DNA from: Campylobacter sp. MIT 21-1684
Lineage (GTDB): Bacteria > Campylobacterota > Campylobacteria > Campylobacterales > Campylobacteraceae
Direction of reading: 5' to 3'
Length of the DNA stretch: 64,000 nt
Assembly (NCBI RefSeq): GCF_026241315.1
Contig: NZ_JAPHNA010000003.1
Location: forward strand, 86,568-150,567
Below the pieces are notes generated by a model. That model made no database searches and was not told the DNA's origin. It saw only the letters and a program-made list of their open reading frames with translations. The translations under genes were made by a program, and so were the position numbers. Within the stretch, counting starts at the first letter, position 1. Every line of letters begins with the position of its first letter. Shown one piece after another: positions 1 to 9,418 of the stretch.

Positions 1-873
1 CCAAAAGAAAATAAAACTTGATTTTACTATCATCATAATAAAACCGGGTATTATCCAAAAATCATTAAAACCACCTAAAAATAAAAGAGTTATTAAGATA
101 GCGCCTGCCATCATAGAAGTGTATTCGCCTATAAAAAACAAAGCCCATCGAAACCCTGAATATTCTGTACCATAACCTGAAACAATATCGGCCTCATTTT
201 CACTTAAACATAACGGAGTTCTATTTGTCTCTATGAAAAGAGCTATAACAAAAAGTACAAAAGCTAAAGGCTGCTTAAAAATAAGCCAAGAAAAAAATCC
301 ATCATTTTGATATTCATTTATATCAATTAAAGAAAAGGAACCAACAAGCATCACCACAGCTACTAAGGCTAAAGCTCCAACACTCTCATAAGAAATAATA
401 GCTACTAAACTTCTTGCAGCTCCTATGATTGAATATTTATTATTACTCGCAAGCCCACCTAAAAACACAGCATAAAAACTCAATCCGGAAGTACCGATAA
501 CAAAAAGCAAAGCCACGTTAATATCAGCGATAATAGGCTCAATAATCCTGCCAAAAAGTGTAAAAGTAGGAAGCATAGGGATAGCAGCTAAAGAAACAAA
601 GGCACAAATTGCTGCGATAAGAGGAGCAAGAGCAAAAATAAGTTTTTGAGAATTATAAGGTATAATGTCTTCTTTTGTAAAAAGCTTTATCATATCGGCT
701 ACAAGCTGAATAAGTCCAAAAGGACCTACCATATCAGGACCTATTCGTCTTTGAAAATATGCTAAAACTTTTCTTTCGGCATAAGTAGCAAAACCTGCTA
801 AAGTAGCAAAAACAGCAAGAACTATCAAACATTTTATAAATGTTTCCAAAGCAAAAAAGCCAAATTCACTCAT
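1..873 (-). CDS. nuoH: NADH-quinone oxidoreductase subunit H (partial, 3' end outside window)
   Basis: Membrane subunit of complex I at the junction of the quinone-binding peripheral arm and the proton-pumping arm. The 291 visible residues start MSEFGFFALETF and contain the family's cytoplasmic motif AERKVLAYFQRRIGPDMVGP near residues 32-51, the SENEAD acidic loop, and about seven hydrophobic segments. The start overlaps the nuoG stop by 8 bases, so the genes are probably translationally coupled. The reading frame is open to base 1, so the C-terminal part (roughly 40 residues by family length) is missing. The identity is clear from the motifs and operon position. Confidence 0.96.
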   Translation of the reverse strand, partial: MSEFGFFALETFIKCLIVLAVFATLAGFATYAERKVLAYFQRRIGPDMVGPFGLIQLVADMIKLFTKEDIIPYNSQKLIFALAPLIAAICAFVSLAAIPMLPTFTLFGRIIEPIIADINVALLFVIGTSGLSFYAVFLGGLASNNKYSIIGAARSLVAIISYESVGALALVAVVMLVGSFSLIDINEYQNDGFFSWLIFKQPLAFVLFVIALFIETNRTPLCLSENEADIVSGYGTEYSGFRWALFFIGEYTSMMAGAILITLLFLGGFNDFWIIPGFIMMIVKSSFIFFW

Positions 874-3328
874 TATTTGCTCCTACTTTTTGTATTGTTG
901 CAAGAGTAAATCTTTCTTCAAACAAACTTAAAGTATCGGTTTTTTCATCAAAATAAGGCAAATAGGCTCCATTTTTAATATCCTTGTCAATACGAATACA
1001 AAGCTCTAAAGTTTTCTCTTTCATACCAAGTTTTACTCGCTGATTTTCTTCTAATTTCTTTTCTTTTGCTATGGTTTCACTGATACCTAAAAAAAGCTCT
1101 TCTTTTAAAGCACTTGCACGATTTGAAAACCTTCCAAACTGGTAACTTGGATTTGCGCTATAAAGTAAAATTTCATTTGAATTTTCTTCAAGAGTTTGCG
1201 AATTTGGAGCTTCAAATTCTGCTTTAGCTTCCTGTTTGAAACAGTCTAAATGCAAAAGATACCCTCTTTGATTCTTACCCCCATTCGTATAATAGTTGTC
1301 TAAATTATCAAAATCAACGGCGATAAAACCTTTATTTGTAGGAAGTTTTTTTGTGTAATTGATCGTGTATTCTTCATTAAAACCTAAAGCATTCGCAAGA
1401 TCATTTAAGAAATATCCATCAAATTCAAGGGCTGCATTAGTAGGAACTACTCTTTTATCATAATTGACAAAACTTCCTTCTTGCTGGTTTAAACTTGAAC
1501 TTGCCAAATCAGCATTGTGTTCATATGAAAAGCTAAAATCACCTTGTTCATTATAACCTAGAATCTTGCCTTCTTTAGGATGATGTGCCAAATCACAAAG
1601 AAGTGCTACACCTAAAGTATTTGTAAAGGTTGGATTGAAAAATACTTTGAAAGCAGTTGTTTTTTGTATCAAAGCTAAAAGTTTAGCAAGTTTTTTTGCA
1701 TTCTTGTGAAAGTAAAAATCGCTTCCCACAACAAAAGTAAATTTCGTTTTCTTTAGCAATAAATCTTCTAGTTTATCTTCATTAATTCCTAAATTTTTTG
1801 CAAATTTTGAACGCAATATTTCTCTATTTTTCTTTATTTTTTTCGTAACGACTTTTTTAACTTCTTTTTGAATTTCATTACCCTGCTCATCTTTTTCATT
1901 TACTAGTTCTGTAAGTTCTTCATTAACACTCTCTTCTACTTCCTTATTTTCAGTAAAGAAAAATTCACTTAAAGCCGCTTTTATCGTTTCGTCATTGCTA
2001 AACTTTTGTAATAAAAAATATAATATTTCTTCTTCAATTCCACTTTTATGAGTGTGTGAAATAAAATTTTTTGAGTATTTTTCCACTCCGCTATCGTGAA
2101 GAGGATGAAAATACAAACCCGAACCCTTATTCATTACCAAAGCATTATTTATTTTATAACTAAGAGTTGGCGCATCATAACGTAAAAGGGTTCCTGCTAC
2201 CACTAAAAAATCACTTTCAAGCACATCATCACTTGTAGCATTATAAAACTCTCCGGCATTTGCGATAAATTCATCTAAAAATTCTTGAAATTTTAAAGCC
2301 TCATTGTTTATCAAATGGAGGTCATATTTTGTTTTAAGATTTTGCAATATTAAAGCTTCTTCATTTGTAATGAAACTGTTAAATTTTATATTTGTAATTT
2401 CTTTTTCCTTCAACAAAGCTACTAATTTTTCAAAAGCTATTGCGTCTTTGCTTGCCTCATTTTGCGTATCAAAGCCAAATCTCGCAGCCTTATTTAAACT
2501 TGCAAAGGCAAAATCATTGCTTACTCTGTAAATTTTTGGACTTTGATTTGTAATACTCGTTTGCTTAATGTCATAATACATTAATTCACAATCACTTGAA
2601 TGCGGATTTGAAGCTGGAATTCTTTTAAGTTCCCAAATATTTGAAGTGTATTGGAATTTTAAACCTATTAAAGCTCCTGTCGGGCACACGCTCGTACATT
2701 CTCCACAGAAAGAACAATCAAGAACTTCGCCATTTGCAGGAGCAATTAAACTTTTTTGAAATTTAGTCCAAATAGCATAAGCATCTTTTCCCATACTTTC
2801 TTTAAAAACATTATCAACTCCATCACCTCCTCTTGGAGTTGTTTTTAAAGCACTTTCACCTATTTTGTCTTTACAAACAGTAACACATCTTTCGCAAACT
2901 ATACATAAAGCTGGATCATAGTTAATAAAACCCCAATGTTGGTGTGGTTTGTGTGTGTCTCTTACCCAATATTTCTGCACATTCACTCTCGCTTTATGGG
3001 TAAAATTTTGCAACTCACATTCACCTGATTTATCACATACTCCACATTCTAAAGGATGATTGATACAATAAGCACTCATTATTTCATCTCTCTCATCCCA
3101 CAAATTCCGCAAATCACTCTCTACAACCATTTTGTCTTTCGCTTTAGTGTTACACGAATAAACTTTTTTTCCATCAGCCTCTACCATACACATACGACAA
3201 GCCAAAGTCGGGCTACAGCCATTGAGATAACAGATTGCGGGAATGAAAATGTCATTTCTTCTCGCTATGTTTAAAATATATTCGCCATCTTCAAAATCAC
3301 ATTCTTTACCATTTATTGTAATTATCAT
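866..3328 (-). CDS. nuoG: NADH-quinone oxidoreductase subunit G
   Basis: Iron-sulfur subunit of the peripheral arm of complex I, 820 residues. The N-terminal [2Fe-2S] ferredoxin domain has Cys33, Cys44, Cys47 and Cys59. A NuoG-type HPLECGVCDKSGECELQ cluster motif follows near residue 91, then two 4Fe-4S cassettes (CIVCERCVTVC and CSFCGECTSVCPTG) near residues 140-220. The C-terminal molybdopterin-oxidoreductase-like domain is diverged and carries a Glu/Lys-rich low-complexity insertion around residues 465-510. In Campylobacter, where NuoE/NuoF are replaced, electrons are thought to enter from flavodoxin rather than NADH. The start overlaps the upstream gene by 23 bases. Confidence 0.96.
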   Translation of the reverse strand: MIITINGKECDFEDGEYILNIARRNDIFIPAICYLNGCSPTLACRMCMVEADGKKVYSCNTKAKDKMVVESDLRNLWDERDEIMSAYCINHPLECGVCDKSGECELQNFTHKARVNVQKYWVRDTHKPHQHWGFINYDPALCIVCERCVTVCKDKIGESALKTTPRGGDGVDNVFKESMGKDAYAIWTKFQKSLIAPANGEVLDCSFCGECTSVCPTGALIGLKFQYTSNIWELKRIPASNPHSSDCELMYYDIKQTSITNQSPKIYRVSNDFAFASLNKAARFGFDTQNEASKDAIAFEKLVALLKEKEITNIKFNSFITNEEALILQNLKTKYDLHLINNEALKFQEFLDEFIANAGEFYNATSDDVLESDFLVVAGTLLRYDAPTLSYKINNALVMNKGSGLYFHPLHDSGVEKYSKNFISHTHKSGIEEEILYFLLQKFSNDETIKAALSEFFFTENKEVEESVNEELTELVNEKDEQGNEIQKEVKKVVTKKIKKNREILRSKFAKNLGINEDKLEDLLLKKTKFTFVVGSDFYFHKNAKKLAKLLALIQKTTAFKVFFNPTFTNTLGVALLCDLAHHPKEGKILGYNEQGDFSFSYEHNADLASSSLNQQEGSFVNYDKRVVPTNAALEFDGYFLNDLANALGFNEEYTINYTKKLPTNKGFIAVDFDNLDNYYTNGGKNQRGYLLHLDCFKQEAKAEFEAPNSQTLEENSNEILLYSANPSYQFGRFSNRASALKEELFLGISETIAKEKKLEENQRVKLGMKEKTLELCIRIDKDIKNGAYLPYFDEKTDTLSLFEERFTLATIQKVGANNE

Positions 3329-4016
3329 TTGCTTCCTTTATGCGAATTTGATTAAAATCATAGCCTTGATTTTCATAATGCAAAAAACCTATTGTACCTT
3401 GCAAATTTTCATCTAAAAGCAAGGTAGTTTTCAAACTAAAATCTTTAGAAGAAAGCTCTACCGTGCTTTCATTTTTACATTTAGAAAGCTGTAAAAACTG
3501 CTTTGAACAATGAAGAGCTTCATCTTGCAAATTTGCTTTGAAAAGTACTAAACCATCGTAATTGTCAAGCTCTTTAAGCTTTGTAGAACGCGCTGTTTTA
3601 AAATCACATTGCAATTCTTGAGTATTAAGGATTGTCAAGGCGAATTTTTCACTTAAAAAATGCAAACAATACTTTATATTTTCACTATCTTTATGAAAAG
3701 CAATATTCTCATCTATAATAATATATTCTGCTTTATACAAAAAGTCTATAATTTCATCTGCTTCTTCTTCACCAAAACACGATTCAGCGCTTAAATATCC
3801 TTCATCTAAATCTTTAAATTCACTCTCTCCTGTCATTTTACACAGCAAAGCTAAAACAAAACTAATGCTTGCAATTTCACATTTATAATGTTTTGCTTTA
3901 AGCTTTCTGTCTTCTAAACACGAGATATTAACACAGCTTGGAGCGATTTTCTGACAGAGTAAAGGGTTTTTTAAACTCAACATATCAACACAGCACAATG
4001 CTCTTTCATAAATCAT
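3306..4016 (-). CDS. Complex I accessory protein in the NuoF position (Cj1574-like)
   Basis: A 236-residue protein lying where nuoF sits in other bacteria, but without the FMN- and NADH-binding motifs of NuoF. I recognise it as the Campylobacter Cj1574-type protein, which by published work on C. jejuni helps take electrons from flavodoxin instead of NADH. I chose ATG at 4016 because it makes an ATGA overlap with the preceding gene and has an AAGG ribosome-binding site about 7 bases upstream. A longer frame from 4046 has no such site. It is cysteine-rich in the N-terminal half (CC near residue 8, then several scattered Cys), but no canonical cluster motif is visible. Confidence 0.85.
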   Translation of the reverse strand: MIYERALCCVDMLSLKNPLLCQKIAPSCVNISCLEDRKLKAKHYKCEIASISFVLALLCKMTGESEFKDLDEGYLSAESCFGEEEADEIIDFLYKAEYIIIDENIAFHKDSENIKYCLHFLSEKFALTILNTQELQCDFKTARSTKLKELDNYDGLVLFKANLQDEALHCSKQFLQLSKCKNESTVELSSKDFSLKTTLLLDENLQGTIGFLHYENQGYDFNQIRIKEANDNYNKW

Positions 4017-4240
4017 TGTACTACCTTTTTGATTACTATAGTCCAATCGACTTGATTAAATTTTAAAGAATTCAAAAGTTCGCAGTTTTGCTCTTTCACA
4101 AAACTAAAACTTCTTTCAACACTTGAAAAATCACCTATTTCAAAAAGCACTACCAAAACCTCACCATTGTAAGCTTCTTTAATAATTTGTGCCAAATCCA
4201 CAAAAAGATCTTTGCTCTTTCGCAAATCTACACGTCTCAT
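4013..4240 (-). CDS. Small complex I-associated protein in the NuoE position (Cj1575-like)
   Basis: A 75-residue protein between nuoD and the Cj1574-like gene, in the slot of nuoE. It has none of the cysteines of the NuoE [2Fe-2S] thioredoxin-like domain and is much shorter than NuoE (about 160 residues). It corresponds to the epsilonproteobacterial Cj1575-type subunit. It overlaps nuoD by 4 bases and the next gene by 4 bases, so it is tightly coupled. The function is inferred from position and from work on C. jejuni complex I. The sequence itself shows only a short alpha/beta fold with no recognisable catalytic residue. Confidence 0.85.
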   Translation of the reverse strand: MRRVDLRKSKDLFVDLAQIIKEAYNGEVLVVLFEIGDFSSVERSFSFVKEQNCELLNSLKFNQVDWTIVIKKVVQ

Positions 4241-5463
4241 CTGTCAATCTCACCTAAAACAATATTAATATTTCCCAAAATAGCAATAACATCAGCTAAA
4301 TAAGCACCTACAAGCATTTCTTCGCAAAAAGCACAGTGCCAAAAACTCGGCGTTCTTGCCTTTAGCCTGTAAGGTCTGCTGTTGCCATCTGAATGAATAA
4401 AAAAGCCAAGCTCACCTTTTGGACTTTCAGTAGGCACATACACTTCGCCTTTTGGAGGTTTTAAACCTTGAGTAATTAATACGAAATGCTGCATTAAAGA
4501 ATAATTTTGCGTAAGAATCTGCTCTTTTGAAGCACTTACATATTCAGGATGATTTGATAAAAGCTCTAAAGGTGTATCTTTGTAAAGTACTGCACACTGT
4601 TTTAGTATAGAAAGGCTTTCTCGAAATTCTTGCATATATACTTTATACCTTGCATAGGAATCTCCTTGCGTAGCATAAGGTACGCCAAAATCAACCTCAT
4701 TATAAAGAAGATAAGGCTCTTCTTTGCGTAAATCATAGCGCACTCCACAAGCCCTTAAAATAACTCCGCTACAACCCCAATTTAAAGCTTGTTCTTTGCT
4801 TACAACACCGACATTCTCTGTTCTTAAACGCCAAATTCTATTATCATCAAGAAGATTTTCATAATCTTGAATATCTTTTGGAAATTTTTCACAAAAAGCT
4901 AAAAGTTCGTTCAAAAAACCTTCAGGCAAATCAAGCATAACCCCACCTATTCTCATTGAAGAATGTGTCAGTCTTGCCCCACAATATTTTTCTATCAAAT
5001 CAAGCACATACTCACGTTCTCTAAAACAATATAAAAATACAGTCATAGCACCTATATCAAGTGCGTGAGTTGCAAGCCAAAGCAAATGAGAGGCTATGCG
5101 GTTAAGTTCCAAAAGTATCATTCGTATGACAGCAGCTCGTCGTGGAATTTCTAAACCGCAAAGTTTTTCAACAGCAGCGCAGTAAGCATAATTATTTGCA
5201 GAAGCGGCGATATAATCCATTCTGTCTGTTGTAGGAATAAATTCTTGATAAATCATATTTTCAGCCATTTTTTCCATACCACGATGCATATAGCCTATCA
5301 TAGGTCTTGCTTTAACCACCTGTTCACCATCAAGCTCTAACACAAGACGTAAATTCCCGTGTGCCGAAGGATGTTGTGGTCCAAGATTAAGTATCATCTT
5401 TGAGTCTTCGCGCTCAAAAACGACATTTTCATAATAAGGTTTTAATTTACTAGGAATTTGCAT
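4237..5463 (-). CDS. nuoD: NADH-quinone oxidoreductase subunit D
   Basis: The 49-kDa quinone-site subunit of the complex I peripheral arm, 408 residues, full length. The hallmark MILNLGPQHPSAHG loop, which lines the quinone cavity, is at about residues 23-36. The conserved DRMDYIAA, LNRIASHLLW and IGGVMLDLP segments follow, and the C-terminal PKGELGFFIHSDG and INIVLGEIDR sequences are intact. The start codon directly follows the nuoC stop. It forms part of the nuoA-to-nuoH transcription unit. Confidence 0.97.
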   Translation of the reverse strand: MQIPSKLKPYYENVVFEREDSKMILNLGPQHPSAHGNLRLVLELDGEQVVKARPMIGYMHRGMEKMAENMIYQEFIPTTDRMDYIAASANNYAYCAAVEKLCGLEIPRRAAVIRMILLELNRIASHLLWLATHALDIGAMTVFLYCFREREYVLDLIEKYCGARLTHSSMRIGGVMLDLPEGFLNELLAFCEKFPKDIQDYENLLDDNRIWRLRTENVGVVSKEQALNWGCSGVILRACGVRYDLRKEEPYLLYNEVDFGVPYATQGDSYARYKVYMQEFRESLSILKQCAVLYKDTPLELLSNHPEYVSASKEQILTQNYSLMQHFVLITQGLKPPKGEVYVPTESPKGELGFFIHSDGNSRPYRLKARTPSFWHCAFCEEMLVGAYLADVIAILGNINIVLGEIDR

Positions 5464-6255
5464 TTAAGGTCTCTTCTCTAAAATTTTTGCTTCTTCTCTC
5501 TTTGCTTTTTTAACAAAAACAACGCCTTCTTCCTCTTGATATTCCTGTTTAAATGAAAGCTCTTGCTGCTGTGCGCCTTTTTCAACTTCGTGATAAATTC
5601 GCGAAAAATGTGAGGAATCTTTGTCATCAACAAAACCGGGATCTCTTTGCTCTGGTCCAACTACTTTTCTGTATTCTTTTCCAAAAATTTTATCAATCTC
5701 ATACCACTGCGCAAATTCATCACCTTTTAAAGGATAGCTTTTTAAAAGAGGATGTCCATACCAATCATCAGGCATTAAAATTCTTTTCAAATTTGGATGA
5801 TTGATAATGAAGATTCCAAACATATCATACATCTCTCTTTCACTCCAATTTGCACCTTTAAATATATGACTTATACTTTGCAATCTCTCTTTCATACCCA
5901 CAAAGGTTTTCACTCTTACTCTTGCTCTTTTTTGCAAATTTAAAAGCTGGTAGAACACTTCAAAACCATTTTTACTTTCTATAAAATCAAGAGCGCTTGC
6001 TTCAGTAAAAGAACAATATCCTAGTTCTTTTAATGCTTTTAAAGTGCTGACATTGTCCTCTTTTGCAATTTCAATCACCCAAAAATCAAGCTCGATAAAA
6101 GAGTCGATAAGAGTAATGGAATTTTTGAGAATTTGAAAATCCTCTTCAAACTGACTGCCTTCTATCACAACTCTTGCAACTTGAGGAGCGTGATAAAATC
6201 TGTCTTTATAATAATTTTGAAGTTGGGCATTTTTCTTGTCTGCATACCGTCTCAT
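5464..6255 (-). CDS. nuoC: NADH-quinone oxidoreductase subunit C
   Basis: The 30-kDa subunit of the complex I peripheral arm, 263 residues from the ATG at 6255. A GTG one codon upstream is also possible. The conserved core is present: GANWSEREMYDMFGIFIINHPNLKRILMPDDW-type sequence followed by HPLLKSYPLKG (about residues 145-180). The ATG shares a TGATG overlap with the nuoB stop, so translation is probably coupled. The C-terminal tail is a charged, Glu/Lys-rich extension, as in relatives. Confidence 0.95.
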   Translation of the reverse strand: MRRYADKKNAQLQNYYKDRFYHAPQVARVVIEGSQFEEDFQILKNSITLIDSFIELDFWVIEIAKEDNVSTLKALKELGYCSFTEASALDFIESKNGFEVFYQLLNLQKRARVRVKTFVGMKERLQSISHIFKGANWSEREMYDMFGIFIINHPNLKRILMPDDWYGHPLLKSYPLKGDEFAQWYEIDKIFGKEYRKVVGPEQRDPGFVDDKDSSHFSRIYHEVEKGAQQQELSFKQEYQEEEGVVFVKKAKREEAKILEKRP

Positions 6256-6758
6256 CACACTAGCCTTTTTGGAAGTATTTTACGACTTGCTTTTTGCTTA
6301 CGAATTTTTTTCTGCAAAATCATCAAGGCAAATTGAAAACTTTCAGGACGTGGGGCGCAACCGGGTACATAAACATCAACAGGAATAATCCTATCAACAC
6401 CTTGAACTGTAGAGTAGGTATTAAACATACCACCCGTATTAGCACAACTTCCCATAGAAATAACCCATTTTGGATCAGGCATTTGATCATAGAGTCTTCG
6501 TGTAAATTCGGCATGCTTTTTGCAAAGCGTACCAGCTATTATCATCACTTCAGAATGTCTAGGACTTGCACGAAAAATAGTACCAAACCTATCAAAATCA
6601 TACCTTGAACCACCAGCTGCCATCATTTCAATCGCACAACAGGCTAAACCATATGTTAAAGCCCATAAAGAATTACTCCTACCCCATTGCACAAGTTTAT
6701 CGACTGTAGTTAAAACCACAGGCAAACCGCTTGCATAACTCACCTGATGCTCTGCCAT
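6255..6758 (-). CDS. nuoB: NADH-quinone oxidoreductase subunit B
   Basis: Carries the terminal N2 [4Fe-4S] cluster that reduces quinone; 167 residues. The cluster ligands are visible: the adjacent pair in [14 protein letters not shown] (about residues 38-51), the Cys in [12 protein letters not shown], and the Cys in [10 protein letters not shown]. The frame begins [15 protein letters not shown] and overlaps nuoA by 19 bases. The basic C-terminal tail ([11 protein letters not shown]) is typical of this genus. Confidence 0.97.
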   Translation of the reverse strand: MAEHQVSYASGLPVVLTTVDKLVQWGRSNSLWALTYGLACCAIEMMAAGGSRYDFDRFGTIFRASPRHSEVMIIAGTLCKKHAEFTRRLYDQMPDPKWVISMGSCANTGGMFNTYSTVQGVDRIIPVDVYVPGCAPRPESFQFALMILQKKIRKQKASRKILPKRLV

Positions 6759-7129
6759 TGAAATGCTCCTTTTTTATATGCGTATAAAAAGCCTATGCCT
6801 AAAAGCACGATAAAAACAAAAATTTCTAAAAGCCCAAACCAACCTAAATCTTTAAAAATTAAAGCCCAAGGGAATAAAAATACAACTTCAATATCAAGTA
6901 AAATAAAAATTAAAGCAACGATAAAAAATTGTGAATTGATTTTATTTGCTTGTTTTACTGGAATAGGACCACACTCATATGCCCCAAGCCCTAATTTTCT
7001 ACGATTTTTGGAAGCTAAACTATTGCCAATCTTGGAAGCTATAAAGGTTAAGAGAAAAAAAATAGCACTTGCAAAAACCAACATTAAAAATATACCGAAA
7101 TAAGGGTGTGATTCAACCGTATGAGTCAT
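6740..7129 (-). CDS. nuoA: NADH-quinone oxidoreductase subunit A
   Basis: Small membrane subunit of complex I and first gene of the operon; 129 residues with three transmembrane helices (about 12-34, 67-88, 94-117). The signature YECGPIP and [21 protein letters not shown] sequences are present. An AAGGAG ribosome-binding site (7135-7140) lies 5 bases before the ATG, and a candidate sigma-70 -10 box lies about 80 bases upstream. Confidence 0.96.
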   Translation of the reverse strand: MTHTVESHPYFGIFLMLVFASAIFFLLTFIASKIGNSLASKNRRKLGLGAYECGPIPVKQANKINSQFFIVALIFILLDIEVVFLFPWALIFKDLGWFGLLEIFVFIVLLGIGFLYAYKKGAFQWQSIR

Positions 7130-7208
7130 TGATACTCCTTGTTTGAAGCTAAACTTTGCATTCGCTGTCTGTGAATATTCTACTTTAATTTTCCTCTATA
7201 AAAACTTA

Positions 7209-7214
7209 ATTATA
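7209..7214 (-). promoter_or_regulatory. Candidate -10 box for the nuo operon
   Basis: TATAAT on the minus strand within an A/T-rich stretch, about 80 bases before the nuoA start. Campylobacter sigma-70 promoters usually show only the -10 box plus upstream T-rich periodicity, which fits. No -35 element is claimed. Confidence 0.5.
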
Positions 7215-7227
7215 AAATAATTTTAAA

Positions 7228-7893
7228 TTAAAGTTTGATTTTATAACAAGAAAAATTCTCAAAAAATTCGCTTTGATGAGTGATAAAAATATAAGAAATT
7301 CTCTGTTTGCTTTGATAATTTTTCAAAAATTGTACAATCTCACACACATTTTTTATATCAAGAGAAGAACTTAACTCATCTAAAATTAATACAGATGGTT
7401 GCAGAAGTAAAGCTCTAATAAGCCCTACTCTCATAGCCTCCCCGCCGCTTAATTCTAAAGGCTTTTGTTGGAGAATTTTTTTTGGTAATTGAAAAATATC
7501 AAAGAAAGTATTTATGCATCCTTCATCTTTAGGCAAAGCAAAATTGTCAAAGCCATCAAGAAGTAAGGAATGGACTTTTCTATAAGGATTTAAAGCAAGT
7601 TTTTGATCTTGAAAGATATATTGGATTTCTTGACGTATTTTCTTTTGCATTCGTGCTTCTAATTTGTGGATATTCTTTTGTTTATACAAAACCTTGCCTG
7701 TGCTTGGGGTTTCTAAAAAACACAGAATTCGTGCTAAAGTACTTTTTCCAGCACCACTCTTGCCAAGCAACATTAAATTTTCTCCACTTTTGAGAGTAAA
7801 GTTAATCTTTTCAAAAACCACTCGTTGTTCTTTTTTACAATACCAATGTTTTCGCATTTCATAAATTTTACTAAGATTATTCACTTCTAACAT
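7228..7893 (-). CDS. nikV: ABC transporter ATP-binding protein, nickel/peptide family (NikV-like)
   Basis: Second of two ATPases energising the importer encoded by this five-gene operon; 221 residues from ATG 7893, chosen for its AAGGAA site 5 bases upstream. A longer frame from 7944 lacks one. Walker A is LLGKSGAGKST, the signature is LSGGEAMRVG, and Walker B is VLILDELSS with the following H-loop (FITHQSEF). It is shorter than DppF/OppF proteins because the C-terminal oligopeptide extension is missing, as in nickel-type systems. It overlaps the preceding gene by 17 bases. Substrate (nickel) is inferred from the C. jejuni NikZYXWV system. Confidence 0.85.
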   Translation of the reverse strand: MLEVNNLSKIYEMRKHWYCKKEQRVVFEKINFTLKSGENLMLLGKSGAGKSTLARILCFLETPSTGKVLYKQKNIHKLEARMQKKIRQEIQYIFQDQKLALNPYRKVHSLLLDGFDNFALPKDEGCINTFFDIFQLPKKILQQKPLELSGGEAMRVGLIRALLLQPSVLILDELSSSLDIKNVCEIVQFLKNYQSKQRISYIFITHQSEFFENFSCYKIKL

Positions 7894-8629
7894 ACAATTC
7901 CTTATACAAACGACTATAAAAAGTGTCTTGTTGAAAAAAATCACAGGTGTTCATATTATGGAGTATTGTGCCTTGTTGTAGTACTAAGACTCTATCGCTT
8001 AATTCTTTTGCTATTTTCAAATCGTGAGTAGCAAATATACAAGCTTTATTTGCTTTTATATTTTTAAGAATTTGTACAATTTTTTTTGTATTTTCCTCAT
8101 CTAAAGAAGAAGTGATTTCATCGCAAAGTAAAAACTTAGGCTCACACACTAAAGCAAGGGCTAAACTAACGCGTCTTGCCATACCAACGCTGAGTTCAAA
8201 AACATAAGAATGCCATAAAAGCTCTAATTCTGCAAAACCTAAACTTTCTAAACATTCAAAAGCCTTTCGTTTGCGCTCTTTTGTATTCAAATTTGTGTGC
8301 GTTTTTAAAAGCAAATGAAATAAAGCTCCCACATCAAGATAAGGATAGAGGCTTAACTGCGCATCTTGTAAAATTAAAGCAAGCTCACTTCTTAAAACAC
8401 GCAACTGACTTTTTGAAAGTTCTAAAACCTTTTTTTCTTCAACACAAAATGTATCAGCTCTAAGATGAAAATTAGAATTTAAAAGCCTTGCTAAAGCTTT
8501 TAACAAAAGACTTTTTCCCGATCCGCTTTCACCCAAAAGAGCAACAACCTCACCTTTTTTCACAGAAAAAGAAATTTTTTCTAACAATGTTGTACCTCTA
8601 AAACTTAAAGAGAGGTTTTGAATTTTCAT
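7877..8629 (-). CDS. nikW: ABC transporter ATP-binding protein, nickel/peptide family (NikW-like)
   Basis: First ATPase of the importer, 250 residues. I placed the start at 8629 because it gives an ATGA overlap with the preceding permease gene and a GAGGG site just upstream. The longer open frame to 8728 reads through permease sequence. Walker A is LLGESGSGKS, the ABC signature is degenerate (LSVGMARRVS instead of LSGGQ), and Walker B is FLLCDEITSSLD. As in OppD/OppF pairs, it probably forms a heterodimer with NikV on the cytoplasmic face of the membrane. Confidence 0.85.
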   Translation of the reverse strand: MKIQNLSLSFRGTTLLEKISFSVKKGEVVALLGESGSGKSLLLKALARLLNSNFHLRADTFCVEEKKVLELSKSQLRVLRSELALILQDAQLSLYPYLDVGALFHLLLKTHTNLNTKERKRKAFECLESLGFAELELLWHSYVFELSVGMARRVSLALALVCEPKFLLCDEITSSLDEENTKKIVQILKNIKANKACIFATHDLKIAKELSDRVLVLQQGTILHNMNTCDFFQQDTFYSRLYKELYVRSE

Positions 8630-9417
8630 ACCCTCATACCCCATATTTTTTGTAAAGAATTGGCAAGCCATAGTAAAGGTAAAATAAGGATTAAAAGGAT
8701 TAAAAGAGGAAAAAGTATCATCCACCACGCTCCTATAAAAACAGCCCTTTGAGAATCACTAAGCAAAGTACCTAAACTAGGAATTTCAAAGCCAAGTCCC
8801 AAACCAAAAAAACTCAAAGTTGCTTCTGTATTGATAGAATGTACAATATGAAACAAAAAAAGCACAAAAAGCAATGACAAGCAGCTTGGCAGCAAATCCT
8901 TAAAAAAAAGTTTTGTTTTTGAAGCCCCGAGCACTAAAGCAGCTTTGTAAAAATCTAAATTCTCATTTTTTTTCATCTCACTTTCCACTACTTTGGCTAC
9001 AAAACTCCAATGTGCCAAAGCAATGAGAACAATCATTTTCAAAGCACTCGATTCAAAAAAACTTTGAAAAAACATCAACAGAAGCAAAAAAGGCAAAGCA
9101 AGGCAAAGATCTAAAATTCGCATAAAAAAACTATAAAAACACAGACGTGCAAGCAAAACATAAGCACAAGCAAAAAGTAGGGTTAAAAAAGAACTTGCTA
9201 TCCCTATAAAAAGGGAATTTCTTAGGGCAAAAAGCAGTCTGGAAAAAAGATCGCGTCCAAAAAAATCTGTACCTAGAATTTGCTTTCCATTTGGAGCCAA
9301 ATGCAAGGCGTTTAAATCAGTAGCATTTACAGAAAAAGGAGCGATGACAGGAGCTAAAAGTGCAAGAAGAATTAAAAGAAAACAGGGACCTAAAATGAAG
9401 AAAAAACGTATGCTCAT
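8626..9417 (-). CDS. nikX: ABC transporter permease (NikX-like, DppC family)
   Basis: Inner-membrane permease of the nickel/peptide-type importer, 263 residues with about six hydrophobic helices. The DppC/NikC-type N-terminal hallmark HLLGTDFFGRDLFSR-like sequence (GKQILGTDFFGRDLFSRLL) is near residues 44-62. The cytoplasmic EAA loop reads AALVLGASKTKLFFKDLLPS. It begins one base after the nikY stop and overlaps nikW by 4 bases, so the five genes are one unit. Confidence 0.87.
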   Translation of the reverse strand: MSIRFFFILGPCFLLILLALLAPVIAPFSVNATDLNALHLAPNGKQILGTDFFGRDLFSRLLFALRNSLFIGIASSFLTLLFACAYVLLARLCFYSFFMRILDLCLALPFLLLLMFFQSFFESSALKMIVLIALAHWSFVAKVVESEMKKNENLDFYKAALVLGASKTKLFFKDLLPSCLSLLFVLFLFHIVHSINTEATLSFFGLGLGFEIPSLGTLLSDSQRAVFIGAWWMILFPLLILLILILPLLWLANSLQKIWGMRV

Positions 9418-9418
9418 A

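Noticed and set aside
866..3328. Possible frameshift or insertion in nuoG from its Glu/Lys-rich segment
   Set aside because: The frame is continuous and relatives carry a similar low-complexity insertion; total length of 820 residues is normal for the genus.
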